DNA of 52,271 bases. Origin: Thermoproteota archaeon (GTDB taxonomy: Archaea > Korarchaeota > Korarchaeia > Korarchaeales > Korarchaeaceae). The stretch lies in the NCBI GenBank assembly GCA_027491735.1, contig JAOZGP010000017.1, forward strand, positions 1 through 52,271. Reading direction: 5' to 3'. The notes under the pieces were generated by a model. It made no database searches, was not told the DNA's origin, and saw nothing but the letters and a program-made list of their open reading frames with translations. The position numbers and the translations under genes were made by a program. Of the stretch, positions 44,186-52,271 are shown piece after piece. Positions within the stretch are counted from its first letter, which is position 1. Every line of letters starts with the position of its first letter.

Positions 44186-45388
44186 TCAGGCCCCGGTCGC
44201 TCCATACTTCTCTCTTATCTTCTTTATCTTTTCAGGAGTGTTTGCCGTCGGAACCTTTATTTCACCGCTCTTGATCTTCTGCTCGAGCTCTTTGAGGTCC
44301 TTCCACACCCAGTCAGGTATGGAGGCCCTCATCTCCTTGTATTTCTTCACTATGTTCTCGGGAGTGTCAGGGAGTTTGGCACCCAACTCTTTGGCTATCT
44401 CTATGAACTGCTCCAGATCCTTCTCGTCGCTCATCTTAACTCCTCCTTCCTTGAGACCAAGCGCCATGACACCTCCAGTGAAGTTACCGTAAACCACGTC
44501 CCTTATGCTGTAGAACACACCGTTGTCAACTCTCTTCATCATGCTAGCGATTATGTACCCGGGATGAATCCAGTCCTGATCGGAGTCGACTCCTATAGCG
44601 AACGGTGGACCCATCTCAAGCTTTTTGTTTTTATCGTACTCGTAGACAGCATCAAGCATTCCCTTGCCAGTTAAACCAGCGACGTTGTACAGAACATCAG
44701 CTCCCTGAGCGAGCATCCCCTCAGCAACCTGTTTTCCTAAAGCAGCATCCGTGAACGAGCCTGTATACTTGTAGGTTATCTTTACATCCTTGCCTGTTAT
44801 GTTGTGAGCGTAGTTAACTCCCCAGTAGAAGCCGGCCTCGAAGTGATAGAGAACAGGTATCTCCATCCCTAAAACCACGCCAACCTTATTTGTCTTCGTT
44901 ACAAATCCCGCCAGGGCACCCACTAACGCAGATCCCTCATTCTCCTTGAACACTACTGATCTCACATTTGGCAGATCGACTACAGAGTCTATTATGGCGT
45001 ACTTCTGGTTGGGGTACTCAGCAGCGACCTTCTTGAGGTCGTTGGTCATAAGGAATCCGACACAAATTATCAGGTCATACTTACCGGATTTTGACAGAGA
45101 CTCCAGGTTAGGTCGATAGTCAGCAGGAGTACGAGATTGGACATAGGTTACCTCAACATTAAGTTCTTTTTTAGCTCTTTCAGCACCCAACCAAGCCATA
45201 TCGTTAAAGCTGAGATCCCCCCTTCCCCCTATGTCAAATATGACAGCTACTCGAACCTTTTTCTTAGGGGTTTGGATCGGCTGTTGGGGCTGAACCTTGG
45301 ATGGTTTCTTCAGCGTGATAGCAAGGGCAGCCACAGCCACTATTGCCAGCACAACCAAAACAACAGCCACAGTCTTTCCAGACGCCAT
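44186..45388 (-). CDS. BMP-family (PnrA/Med-like) nucleoside-binding protein
   Basis: A 400-residue solute-binding protein with one N-terminal hydrophobic segment (about 6-27) followed by a Pro/Gln/Lys linker and a two-lobed binding domain (VAVIFDIGGRGDLSFNDMAW, IICVGFLM, VLGMEIPVLYHFEAGF and AIGVDSDQDWIHPGYI). Family members bind purine nucleosides, although related proteins bind other solutes. No lipobox Cys is visible, so a membrane helix probably anchors it. It is the first gene of the importer operon; GGGGATAGAT precedes the ATG. Confidence 0.9.
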   Translation of the reverse strand: MASGKTVAVVLVVLAIVAVAALAITLKKPSKVQPQQPIQTPKKKVRVAVIFDIGGRGDLSFNDMAWLGAERAKKELNVEVTYVQSRTPADYRPNLESLSKSGKYDLIICVGFLMTNDLKKVAAEYPNQKYAIIDSVVDLPNVRSVVFKENEGSALVGALAGFVTKTNKVGVVLGMEIPVLYHFEAGFYWGVNYAHNITGKDVKITYKYTGSFTDAALGKQVAEGMLAQGADVLYNVAGLTGKGMLDAVYEYDKNKKLEMGPPFAIGVDSDQDWIHPGYIIASMMKRVDNGVFYSIRDVVYGNFTGGVMALGLKEGGVKMSDEKDLEQFIEIAKELGAKLPDTPENIVKKYKEMRASIPDWVWKDLKELEQKIKSGEIKVPTANTPEKIKKIREKYGATGA

Positions 45389-45506
45389 ATCTATCCCCTT
45401 GTTTGAATTGTGGAAGGTTGATGAGAAACTTCTTATTCTTTTCGACAGACCATTTCCTTCAGCCGCTGACCTTTCATAGATGAAACATGGAGGTTATCTC
45501 CATAGC

Positions 45507-46952
45507 TCAGGAAAAGAACTTGTTGGTGATCTCCCTCAAGGAAACAAGCATCACATCGACGCCTCTCATCGATCTCAGGTACTTAGCTGCCTTGGGGGAG
45601 TTAGTGGCCACCTTTCTGAATCCCATGCGCTCTAACGGACATACGACCATGCAGGTATCCGCGTATACCTCAACTCCTGCCGTCTTCAGGATCCTCAGAT
45701 GTCCTGACCTTCGAAACGCTGTGAGCAGAGTCCTTGAGGTGAATATCCACGTTCTCACGAGAGCTCTTTTCCCTTGAACCATTTTCATGAATTCAAGAAG
45801 TTCCTCAGCTGAGAAATGTGGACATCCGAGAGCTAATAGGTCAGGAGATGAATTAAAGGTGCTTAAATCTTCTCTTAACGAGAGGATCTCTCTTTTACCC
45901 ACAGGCAACGTAGATGTGGTATCGTATCTCTCATAAAGTTGAGCCTCAGGAGTTACTCCTTTAACATGAAAGAGCTCTATTCCTCCAGAGGCCGCTCCTC
46001 CAGCGCTCAGAGCTTTTAGTTCCGAAAGTTTCATCTTATTTATCCCCGAAATCAGAGGGACAGCATCGGGAAATTCCCTACCTATTAAAAAGCCGAGAAG
46101 ACCGAACTCCATAGGGCCGGAGAGGTTACATTTCAGCACTACTTTGAGAGTCGGTTGTCTGTTTCTCTCCAGATGTTTCCCGTAGAGAGGGATACATCCG
46201 CAAGCAGCCGCCACCATTCCCTTGACGCTTCCCTCCCTGTTGGTCCTAGCACCTAGCACGCTGTTGGCGAAGGCAACCGCACTTGACTCCCCCCAACACA
46301 CATGTTCCCCGAAGAGAGGCAGATTTCCAGAGAGATAGGGGGTGCAGGTCAGTGTCGGAATTGCCCCCATCTCTGTAAGAAGCGATACAATCTCCAACTG
46401 TTTTTCAGCGAAGGATCCAGGAACCCCCATATCCCTCCATCTCTCAAGATCCATCCCAGCAGGATTTGTGGTTGTCAGGGTTTGAAAGTGGACTCCTGAA
46501 CTGTGGATCTCTCTGAGAAACTCTAGCCCTGCCTTCCCTATCGTGGCATAGGATATGCCGGACAGGTGAACAGACCTCACAGGAATGAATTCCTCAGCTT
46601 CTGTCATCTCAGCTTCCTTTTCGAGATATCTCACAAACCTCTCAGGAACTCCCTTGATACGCAGTTTGTACTTGGTTCCTCTACTGCCTGAGAGCTCCAC
46701 TTCTATTCCAGCTAAAACTGCTCCTATTGTCACACTATCTGGTCCCGTCAGAACTATTTTTCTGGGAGCTGATCCGTTTTTGACGAGCTTGAAGAATGTA
46801 TATGCTCCAACTGTTGACCCTATGGACCCAGGAACAACTACAGTCTTTCCGGTTATGGAGATACCCTTCTGTGGATGATTTTTCTGTTTTATCACGCCTG
46901 TCGAAGTATCCACACCATCTAACCAGGATATGGGCTTTTCCAGCTTTAGCAT
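45507..46952 (-). CDS. Aconitase X / phosphomevalonate dehydratase, small-large fusion
   Basis: An aconitase-X protein of about 481 residues. The N-terminal part (about 1-90: GVIKQKNHPQKG, PGSIGSTVGAYTFFKLVKNG) is the small swivelling domain. The rest (about 115-481: HLSGISYATIGKAG, TTTNPAGMD, CTPYLSGNLP, AACGC, CPHFSAEELL) is the large domain with candidate [4Fe-4S] cysteines. In archaea this enzyme dehydrates phosphomevalonate in the modified mevalonate pathway and is usually two polypeptides. Here they are one chain, small first. I set the start at 46952 (MLKLEKPISW); a longer frame from 47081 overlaps the divergent SIS gene. Confidence 0.82.
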   Translation of the reverse strand: MLKLEKPISWLDGVDTSTGVIKQKNHPQKGISITGKTVVVPGSIGSTVGAYTFFKLVKNGSAPRKIVLTGPDSVTIGAVLAGIEVELSGSRGTKYKLRIKGVPERFVRYLEKEAEMTEAEEFIPVRSVHLSGISYATIGKAGLEFLREIHSSGVHFQTLTTTNPAGMDLERWRDMGVPGSFAEKQLEIVSLLTEMGAIPTLTCTPYLSGNLPLFGEHVCWGESSAVAFANSVLGARTNREGSVKGMVAAACGCIPLYGKHLERNRQPTLKVVLKCNLSGPMEFGLLGFLIGREFPDAVPLISGINKMKLSELKALSAGGAASGGIELFHVKGVTPEAQLYERYDTTSTLPVGKREILSLREDLSTFNSSPDLLALGCPHFSAEELLEFMKMVQGKRALVRTWIFTSRTLLTAFRRSGHLRILKTAGVEVYADTCMVVCPLERMGFRKVATNSPKAAKYLRSMRGVDVMLVSLREITNKFFS

Positions 46953-47004
46953 CAAGAGGAGTTCTCGAAGAAATGATTTAAGGTGTACGCCTGAATTTGA
47001 TTTG

Positions 47005-48021
47005 ATGAATGATAGAGGAGAAAAAACAAAAAGGGAAATTTTAGAGCAGCCAACTGCCTTCAGGAGAACAATTGAGTCCATAAGGAAAAGTGTTAGACGG
47101 GCAGCTGAGTCTTTAACCGATAAATTCGTCTATGCCAGTGGAAGTGGGACAAGCTACCATGCCTCCTTGGTCTTCCAGAGGAGCATGTCCAAAATCGCTG
47201 GAGGACGAGTAACATGTATACCGGCATCAGAACTACCATTCTGGCTTCCCGAGGAGCTTTCTGAAACCGCTTTAGTTACTTATAGCCAGAGCGGAGAGAG
47301 CACTGACATAGTAAGTGCTGTGAAGTTCTTTAGGGAGAGGGGAGGGCATCTCGTGGTTGGAATAACAAACGTTGAGGGAAGCACCTTAGATAAGATCTCC
47401 GACATCTCTGTGATCACGAGAGCGGGGAAAGAGGAGAGCATTGCTGCCACAAAGACGTACACCTCCCAGCTGGCTGCTACTTTATTGCTTAGCATTGAAA
47501 TAGGAGAGTTACGCGGTAAAGATCTCTCGGATCTGAGATCGGAGCTTGCATCTGTCGATCTGAAGATGAGAGAGGTTCTCAAAAATATTTTTGAGAGGAC
47601 TATGACTGTAGCGGAGGCCATTAAGGACATGAACGTCGGTTTCGTTCTGGGATCTGGAGCTAACTATCCCACAGCCCTGGAGGGAGCACTCAAACTTAGA
47701 GAGACGGCAAACCTCTACTATGAGGGCTTTGCCGCTAGAGAGTTTCTTCACGGTCCTATACAGCTTGTCTCTGATAGAACACCCGTTTTGGCCATCTTGC
47801 CAAGTCGGTTTAAGGAGGTCCTCAGGAAAGTACGTTCTTATGGAGCTCCTGTTGTTCGTATCGGATTTGATCATGAGGACGAGCTCAGGATACCACGGAT
47901 CTCTGAGGAGCTCTCACCCATCATAGCTGTGATTCCTCTGCAGACCTTGGCCTATAGCTTATCTATATTAAGAGGTTTGAACCCAGATAGACCGGAGAAG
48001 TTGAGCAAGGTGGTGAAATAG
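47005..48021 (+). CDS. SIS-domain sugar isomerase/deaminase (GlmS-isomerase-like)
   Basis: A 338-residue protein with two SIS domains and no glutaminase domain. Blocks are YASGSGTSYHAS, TYSQSGESTDI and KEESIAATKTYTSQLA, then a second SIS domain with GSGANYPTALEGALKLRETA and FAAREFLHGP. Archaeal members of this kind deaminate glucosamine-6-phosphate or isomerise the sugar. Without the amidotransferase domain, ammonia or the reverse reaction is implied. The start at 47005 follows a short leader; the upstream in-frame ATG at 46930 overlaps the divergent aconitase-X gene. It runs directly into the HAD gene. Confidence 0.82.
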   Translation: MNDRGEKTKREILEQPTAFRRTIESIRKSVRRAAESLTDKFVYASGSGTSYHASLVFQRSMSKIAGGRVTCIPASELPFWLPEELSETALVTYSQSGESTDIVSAVKFFRERGGHLVVGITNVEGSTLDKISDISVITRAGKEESIAATKTYTSQLAATLLLSIEIGELRGKDLSDLRSELASVDLKMREVLKNIFERTMTVAEAIKDMNVGFVLGSGANYPTALEGALKLRETANLYYEGFAAREFLHGPIQLVSDRTPVLAILPSRFKEVLRKVRSYGAPVVRIGFDHEDELRIPRISEELSPIIAVIPLQTLAYSLSILRGLNPDRPEKLSKVVK

Positions 48022-48660
48022 ATGTTGGTCATATTTGATATCGATGACGTTCTTTATGACGCATCCCTTCTAAAAAGAGTGGCCAGAGAGAGAGCCATTC
48101 TTTCCATGATAGATTCTGGTCTACCCGTGGACTTTGAAACAGCCATGAAGGTGCTCAGATCTATAATTAAAGAGAAGGGAGAAGATTACAGTGAGCATTT
48201 CAATGAGCTGTTGAGGAGACTTCATGTTAAGGAGTCAGCTAAGATAGTTGCTGCTGGAGTCGTGGCCTATCATAACGCTAAATTTGCCTTCTTGGAACCC
48301 CTTCCTAGAGTTGTTGAAACCCTGGTGAAGTTGCGCGATGAGGGCATCGAGTTGGGAGTAGCTTCCATCGGTAGAGCAGTTAAGGACTGGGAAAAGCTCA
48401 TCAGACTGAACCTCCATCACCTGTTTCACAGGAGCTGGGTAGGCCTTCGTTCCTGGGAGGAGATACTTATTTACGTTAGCAAAGGAGTCTTGGTGACCGC
48501 TGATCCCTCGGCGGTGGATATACTTCACGGATCTGGAATAAAGGTCATCAGGGTTATGAGGGGGAATAGATCATTCATAAGAACACAGCATCCTCCACTC
48601 AAGGAGGTGAAGCATACGTGCGAGGTGCTGAAGGCGATAGAAAGCCTTACAGAAGGGTAG
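48022..48660 (+). CDS. HAD-superfamily phosphatase
   Basis: A 212-residue hydrolase of the haloacid dehalogenase superfamily. Motif I is FDIDDVLYD at 5-13 (DxD nucleophile and acid/base), a helical cap follows (about 15-90), ASIGRA is the motif II region and ADPSAVD the motif IV region. The usual DGT after the DxD is altered (DIDDV). The substrate is unknown. It begins directly after the SIS stop and overlaps CoaD by 43 bases, hinting at co-translation. Confidence 0.75.
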   Translation: MLVIFDIDDVLYDASLLKRVARERAILSMIDSGLPVDFETAMKVLRSIIKEKGEDYSEHFNELLRRLHVKESAKIVAAGVVAYHNAKFAFLEPLPRVVETLVKLRDEGIELGVASIGRAVKDWEKLIRLNLHHLFHRSWVGLRSWEEILIYVSKGVLVTADPSAVDILHGSGIKVIRVMRGNRSFIRTQHPPLKEVKHTCEVLKAIESLTEG

Positions 48661-49100
48661 TTGTTGGAGGGACTTTCGACAGACTCCATAAGGGACACAG
48701 GCTTCTGCTCACTGTGGCTGCTGACTTAGCTGATGAATTGCTTGTTGGTCTTGCAAATGGGCCTCTGCTGAGTGGTAAGAGATTTAGAGAGCTTATCGAG
48801 CCATATGAGATCAGAAAGCGTAAAGTGGAGGAGTTTCTGATGAATCTGGGCGTTAAATTTGAGATAGTTAGAATAACAGACCCTATAGGTCCTGCCGCAA
48901 CGTGCGATGCCGATGCCATAGTGGTCTCCGAGGAGACTGCTGACAGAGCCGAAGAGACCAACAGGATAAGGAGATCCATGGGAAAGAAGGAACTGGATGT
49001 GATAGTCGTTCCTCTTGTTCTGGCCCAGGACGGACAACCCATAAGATCTTGGAGGATAAGGGCTGGAGAAATAAGTCCAAAAGGCATTATTAAGGGTTAG
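48618..49100 (+). CDS. coaD: Phosphopantetheine adenylyltransferase, archaeal type
   Basis: A 160-residue nucleotidyltransferase of CoA synthesis that makes dephospho-CoA from 4'-phosphopantetheine and ATP. GGTFDRLHKGHR contains the HxGH motif (about residues 18-29), and LANGPLLSGKRF with the late SWRIRAGEI are archaeal-type blocks. Its GTG start lies inside the HAD gene (43-base overlap). It is the last of the three-gene run that starts with the SIS gene. Confidence 0.88.
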   Translation: MRGAEGDRKPYRRVVVGGTFDRLHKGHRLLLTVAADLADELLVGLANGPLLSGKRFRELIEPYEIRKRKVEEFLMNLGVKFEIVRITDPIGPAATCDADAIVVSEETADRAEETNRIRRSMGKKELDVIVVPLVLAQDGQPIRSWRIRAGEISPKGIIKG

Positions 49101-49275
49101 GAATTATTTGAGAGATTTCAGGAAGCTAGCTGCCGATCATGATATGGGATCATAGGTAATTTCTAAGTTTGAGTTAGAGATAAAAATTCAAAAAATTTGC
49201 ATTCATCCTCAAAGAGCTAACTTTTTGTATTTCTTAGCCTCCTGCTTGGTGAGGATCCTTGGGAGGTCTTTTCCC

Positions 49276-50415
49276 TTGAAAAAGGAAAAAAAATTAATGA
49301 TTGGTTATGATGCCGTGACTGACGCAGCTATACTAGCAGGTTGCCGGTTTTTTGCCGGATATCCCATAACGCCGGCCACGGAGATAGCTGAGAGGATGGC
49401 TGAAAAGCTTCCCAAATCGGGTGGAATATTCCTTCAGATGGAAGATGAGCTTGCCTCCATAAACAGCTTAATAGGCGCTTCGTGGGCTGGTTTTAAGGCC
49501 ATGACGGCAACTAGCGGACCAGGCCTCTCCCTAATGATGGAAGGTCTTGGTTACGCTGTTTTATCGGAGACCCCGATGGTCATAGTGGATGTCCAGAGGG
49601 TGGGGCCCTCCACGGGTATGGTTACCTATCCATCACAGGGAGATGTGTGTCAGGTCAGATGGGGAAGCCATGGCGACTATTCCATCATAGCAATAGCACC
49701 TGCGAGCGTACAGGACTCCTTCGACTACACCATAATGGCGTTTAACTACGCGGAGCTTTATAGAACTCCAGTAATTCTTCTTATGGATGAGGTTATAGCC
49801 CACCTTAGGGAGCCTCTCATTGTTAGGGAGGATGTAGAGATTGTTAAGAGAAAAAGACCATCCATGCCTCCGGAGGAGTTCATGCCCTTCATGCCAAAGC
49901 CAGGGGAGTACGTCCAGAGGGAGATGCCTGCTCTTGGTGAGGGATATAAGGTGATAGTAGAGAGCACGATGCATGACGAGCTCGGTTACAGAGAGAGCGA
50001 GAGCCACGAGGTAGGAAGTAGGACCATAGCCCGCCTGTGGAATAAGATAGAGAAAAACGTTGAGAAGATAGCCAAGGAGGAGTTCTACTTCATGGAAGAT
50101 GCCGAAATAGCTGTTGTTTCTTATGGTTGTCCTTTCAGGTCAGCGATAAACGCCGCAAAGACAGCCAGAAAAGAGGGGATTAACGTGGGGGTTGTGAAGA
50201 TGATAACCATCTGGCCCTTCCACGACAGCATGATAGAAAAACTAGCGGAGAAGGTCAAGGCAATAGTAGTTCCAGAGATGAACATGAGCAAGATTGTGAG
50301 AGAGGTTGCTAGGGCTGCCAAGGGGAAAGCAAAGGTTCTTGGGGTTCCGAAACTAGCTGGACAGATGCACACCCCAGAGGACATATTGGTGGCCATTAGA
50401 AGTGTGGCGAGGTGA
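49276..50415 (+). CDS. korA: 2-oxoacid:ferredoxin oxidoreductase, alpha subunit
   Basis: A 379-residue subunit of a thiamine-diphosphate enzyme that decarboxylates 2-oxoacids, probably 2-oxoglutarate, or carboxylates succinyl-CoA in reverse. GCRFFAGYPITPATEIAE and the later ATSGPGLSLMMEGLGYA are typical blocks. GGGAGGT at 49261-49267 lies 8 bases before a TTG at 49276, so I chose this start; ATG at 49297 is the alternative. It heads korA-korB-korD-korC. Pyruvate or 2-oxoisovalerate forms have the same layout, but fumarase and SDH favour 2-oxoglutarate. Confidence 0.9.
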   Translation: MKKEKKLMIGYDAVTDAAILAGCRFFAGYPITPATEIAERMAEKLPKSGGIFLQMEDELASINSLIGASWAGFKAMTATSGPGLSLMMEGLGYAVLSETPMVIVDVQRVGPSTGMVTYPSQGDVCQVRWGSHGDYSIIAIAPASVQDSFDYTIMAFNYAELYRTPVILLMDEVIAHLREPLIVREDVEIVKRKRPSMPPEEFMPFMPKPGEYVQREMPALGEGYKVIVESTMHDELGYRESESHEVGSRTIARLWNKIEKNVEKIAKEEFYFMEDAEIAVVSYGCPFRSAINAAKTARKEGINVGVVKMITIWPFHDSMIEKLAEKVKAIVVPEMNMSKIVREVARAAKGKAKVLGVPKLAGQMHTPEDILVAIRSVAR

Positions 50416-51278
50416 TCGTCATGGTGAGGAGAAGCCCTCCTGATTTCGCTCACTATCTGGCCAAGAAGTACATGAGAACTGAGATGCTTCCAACAGCCTT
50501 TTGTCCGGGATGTGGCCTGGGAATAATAGAAAGAGCAATCATAATGGCAATTGATGAACTTGGGAAAGATCTGTGGGAGAGAACTGTGTTCGTTTCCGGG
50601 ATAGGATGTTCGGGGTGGATACCCGTGTACTTCAAGTGCGACGTTCTCCACACCCTGCACGGGAGAGCCCTTCCAATAGCTACAGCCATAAAAGTCTGCA
50701 GACCCGAACTCAACGTCGTCGTCACCATGGGGGATGGAGATAGCATGGCCATAGGAGGTAACCACCTCATTCACGCAGCCAGAAGGAATATCGATCTAAC
50801 GGTTGTCGTCGCGAATAACATGCTCTACTCTCTGACGGGTGGACAGGTGGCTCCAACAACTCCACAGAACGTATACACAAACACAACTCCTTATGGAAAC
50901 TTCGAACCTAATTTTAACCTTATGGAACTCATGAAAGCCGCCGGAGCCACGTACTTCGCTAGATGGACAACCTGGCATTTCGTGCAGCTTAAGAACAGCA
51001 TAAAGAAAGCGATGGAGCACAGGGGATTTGCCGTTGTTGAGGTCGTGTCTCAGTGTCCGACGTATGCAGGGAGGTATATCCTGGGTAAACCGGATCCGAG
51101 AGACTTCATGGAGTGGTTCAAGGAGAACTCCGTCCCTGTAGAGAAGTCTAAAGAGATGAGCGAGGAGGAGCTCCAGGGAAAGATAGTGGTCGGTGAGTTC
51201 TTCAAGAGATCAGACAGAAGGGAATTTGCTGAGAAGGTGCACACATTGATAAGGGCTGCAAGAGGTGATTCCGGATGA
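50412..51278 (+). CDS. korB: 2-oxoacid:ferredoxin oxidoreductase, beta subunit
   Basis: A 288-residue thiamine-diphosphate-binding subunit. The FCPGCGLGIIERA and GIGCSGWIPVYF blocks contribute Fe-S or cofactor contacts, and VVTMGDGDSMAIGGNHLIHAARRN is the TPP-magnesium motif (GDGD...N). The GTG start at 50412 overlaps korA's stop by 4 bases; ATG at 50421 is in frame. It is followed immediately by the ferredoxin-like subunit. Confidence 0.92.
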   Translation: MIVMVRRSPPDFAHYLAKKYMRTEMLPTAFCPGCGLGIIERAIIMAIDELGKDLWERTVFVSGIGCSGWIPVYFKCDVLHTLHGRALPIATAIKVCRPELNVVVTMGDGDSMAIGGNHLIHAARRNIDLTVVVANNMLYSLTGGQVAPTTPQNVYTNTTPYGNFEPNFNLMELMKAAGATYFARWTTWHFVQLKNSIKKAMEHRGFAVVEVVSQCPTYAGRYILGKPDPRDFMEWFKENSVPVEKSKEMSEEELQGKIVVGEFFKRSDRREFAEKVHTLIRAARGDSG

Positions 51279-51595
51279 GGGTCAAGGAGATAAAGATCAG
51301 TGAAGATCTTTGCAAGGGCTGTTATCTCTGTGTGTGGGCGTGCCCAAGAGAAGTGCTCAAGATATCTAAGGAGAGAAACAGAAGGGGAATAAGGCCCCCC
51401 TTTCCTGCTCACCTTGATAAATGCATCGTATGCAGGTTGTGCGAGTACAGATGTCCCGATTTTGCGATACAGGTGATAACCGACGAAGATGAAAGAATGT
51501 TGGAGGGCATAAGATCTGAGGAGCTTAGGTGGTACGATAGGATAAGAAGAAGGGATGAACTCCTGGAGAAGCATGGAGTGTGGTGGTTGAGATGA
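51275..51595 (+). CDS. korD: 2-oxoacid:ferredoxin oxidoreductase, delta (ferredoxin) subunit
   Basis: A 106-residue electron-transfer subunit with two [4Fe-4S] motifs: CKGCYLCVWACP (about 15-26) and CIVCRLCEYRCP (about 51-62). It passes electrons from the catalytic subunits to ferredoxin. Order A-B-D-C is a variant of the more common D-A-B-C. The stop overlaps the gamma start (ATGA). Confidence 0.9.
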   Translation: MRVKEIKISEDLCKGCYLCVWACPREVLKISKERNRRGIRPPFPAHLDKCIVCRLCEYRCPDFAIQVITDEDERMLEGIRSEELRWYDRIRRRDELLEKHGVWWLR

Positions 51596-52149
51596 GGAAG
51601 GAAGTTTTGATCTCAGGTTTTGGTGGACAAGGAGTTGTCCTCTCCAGCGGAGTACTCGCTCAGGCGCTAATGTACAGAGGATACGAAGTCGCTGCCACCT
51701 ACAGCTATGGAGCTGCCGCCAGATTGGGCGTCACGAGAGGAGAAGTCATAATCTCCGACGACTGGATAGATTATCCCAAGGTAAAACGTCCGGACTTTTG
51801 GATTGTCATGAACCAAGCCTCTTTGAACGTTTTATCCAAGAAGTACGACATAGAGCAAGCCGTTGTTTTGGCTGATTCATCAATGATCTCCTTCCTTGAT
51901 CCAATAATCGGTAGGGCCAAGGAGATCTTTAGAATACCCGCTTCTGATCTGGCGGAGGAGTTAGGAGCTAAGGTATCCGCCAATATGCTCATGTTAGGAG
52001 CACTTCTCAAGGTGTCTGGTCTCTCTCCACTTGAGGATTTGGAGAGAAGCATAAGAGAATTGGTCAAGCCGGAGTTCATCGATGTCGACATAGAGGCTGC
52101 TAAGAAAGGTTACGAACTCATCGAAAAGGAATATGTCATCAATCAGTGA
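51592..52149 (+). CDS. korC: 2-oxoacid:ferredoxin oxidoreductase, gamma subunit
   Basis: A 185-residue subunit with the characteristic SGFGGQGVVLSSGVLAQAL near the start and YSYGAAARLGVTRGEVIISD. I use the ATG at 51592 (ATGA overlap with korD). A GTG at 51580 would add four residues. It ends the operon; the transposon-like hairpin follows 2-3 bases later. Confidence 0.91.
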   Translation: MRKEVLISGFGGQGVVLSSGVLAQALMYRGYEVAATYSYGAAARLGVTRGEVIISDDWIDYPKVKRPDFWIVMNQASLNVLSKKYDIEQAVVLADSSMISFLDPIIGRAKEIFRIPASDLAEELGAKVSANMLMLGALLKVSGLSPLEDLERSIRELVKPEFIDVDIEAAKKGYELIEKEYVINQ

Positions 52150-52151
52150 AC

Positions 52152-52271
52152 TGCCACCGTCTAAAGACGGTGGCTTCTCCCCCCGCACGCTGTACACTTT
52201 AAGTCCCCCCTTCGGAGTGCTGTGCGCTGGAGGAGTTTGGGCTGGTTCACCGGGCTTGAGCGGTCACAGAC
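52152..52271 (-). mobile_element. Right end of an IS200/IS605-type element (partial)
   Basis: A perfect 8 bp stem with a TAAA loop (CCACCGTC-TAAA-GACGGTGG) starts at about 52153. The GTC-TAAA-GAC core also occurs in the right end of the TnpB fossil near 40620. Read on the minus strand from the window edge, one frame ends in GEKPPSLDGGSS, with proline and lysine repeats, which suits a TnpB tail that would be encoded beyond the edge. It may double as the kor terminator. The body of the element is outside the window. Confidence 0.5.

Noticed and set aside
46930..47081. Overlap of the aconitase-X and SIS genes in their N-termini
   Set aside because: Both longest frames include residues without family similarity; the starts at 46952 and 47005 remove the overlap.
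1..52271. CRISPR array
   Set aside because: I saw no regularly spaced direct repeats and no cas genes.
1..52271. tRNA and rRNA genes
   Set aside because: I found no T-loop GTTCGAATC in a cloverleaf context and no rRNA core motifs. A scan with tRNAscan-SE would settle it.

Overview
This 52 kb window is a dense stretch of archaeal chromosome. The evidence is the gene content: a crenarchaeal-type single-stranded DNA-binding protein, NTPase THEP1, AMP phosphorylase, an archaeal-type CoaD, a phosphomevalonate dehydratase of the modified archaeal mevalonate route, a 2-oxoacid:ferredoxin oxidoreductase, an archaeal pilus ATPase and prepilin peptidase, and TATA-like promoters. Arginine is mostly AGG/AGA, genes overlap by ATGA, and anaerobic enzymes (NrdD/NrdG, ferredoxin-linked KOR) occur, which suggests a thermophilic anaerobe or facultative organism of the TACK side. 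I cannot fix the phylum from the sequence alone.

Layout. 1-0.7 kb: a possible structured RNA and a frameshifted IS607-type serine recombinase fossil. 0.7-6.5 kb: THEP1, then a type IV pilus core (membrane platform and ATPase on minus; pilin-like protein and prepilin peptidase on plus) and a membrane-tethered polysaccharide-deacetylase-like protein. 6.5-14 kb: SSB, an aminotransferase, two-subunit fumarase, a small orphan protein and a four-gene succinate dehydrogenase. 14.5-18 kb: hemA-hemB-hemL, the C5 route to porphobilinogen. 18.1-21.6 kb: five consecutive genes for small membrane-anchored extracytoplasmic proteins, most likely pilin-like or surface proteins. 21.7-25.9 kb: aspS and ileS. 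26-31 kb: anaerobic ribonucleotide reductase and activase, and AMP phosphorylase. 31-36 kb: a degenerate DHH (RecJ/Cdc45-like) protein, a NifX-like protein, a dolichol-kinase-like enzyme, a Thg1-like polymerase, an aminotransferase and a UPF0104 membrane protein. 36-45.4 kb: a nucleoside/nucleotide block (PfkB kinase, uridine phosphorylase, thymidylate kinase, PRPP synthase, a BMP-type nucleoside ABC importer). 45.5-49.1 kb: a fused aconitase-X/phosphomevalonate dehydratase, a SIS-domain sugar isomerase or deaminase, a HAD phosphatase and CoaD. 49.3-52.1 kb: korABDC, followed by a perfect hairpin that looks like the end of an IS200/IS605 element.

How the genes fit together. Fumarase, succinate dehydrogenase and the 2-oxoacid:ferredoxin oxidoreductase are three adjacent steps of an oxidative or reductive citric-acid cycle. 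AMP phosphorylase, uridine phosphorylase, a PfkB kinase and a nucleoside importer suggest nucleoside scavenging into central carbon via ribose-1-phosphate. The pilus core at 1.3-5.6 kb could process and export the pilin-like cluster at 18-21.6 kb.

Nearly every sizeable non-coding gap holds decayed IS200/IS605/IS607 material: a recombinase fossil, two clear TnpB fossils, one probable and one possible TnpB tail, and a roughly 145 bp repeat shared by two gaps in opposite orientation. The best candidates for something undescribed are the five-gene surface-protein cluster, the structured RNA at the left edge, the decayed transposon repeat family and the small-then-large fusion of phosphomevalonate dehydratase.
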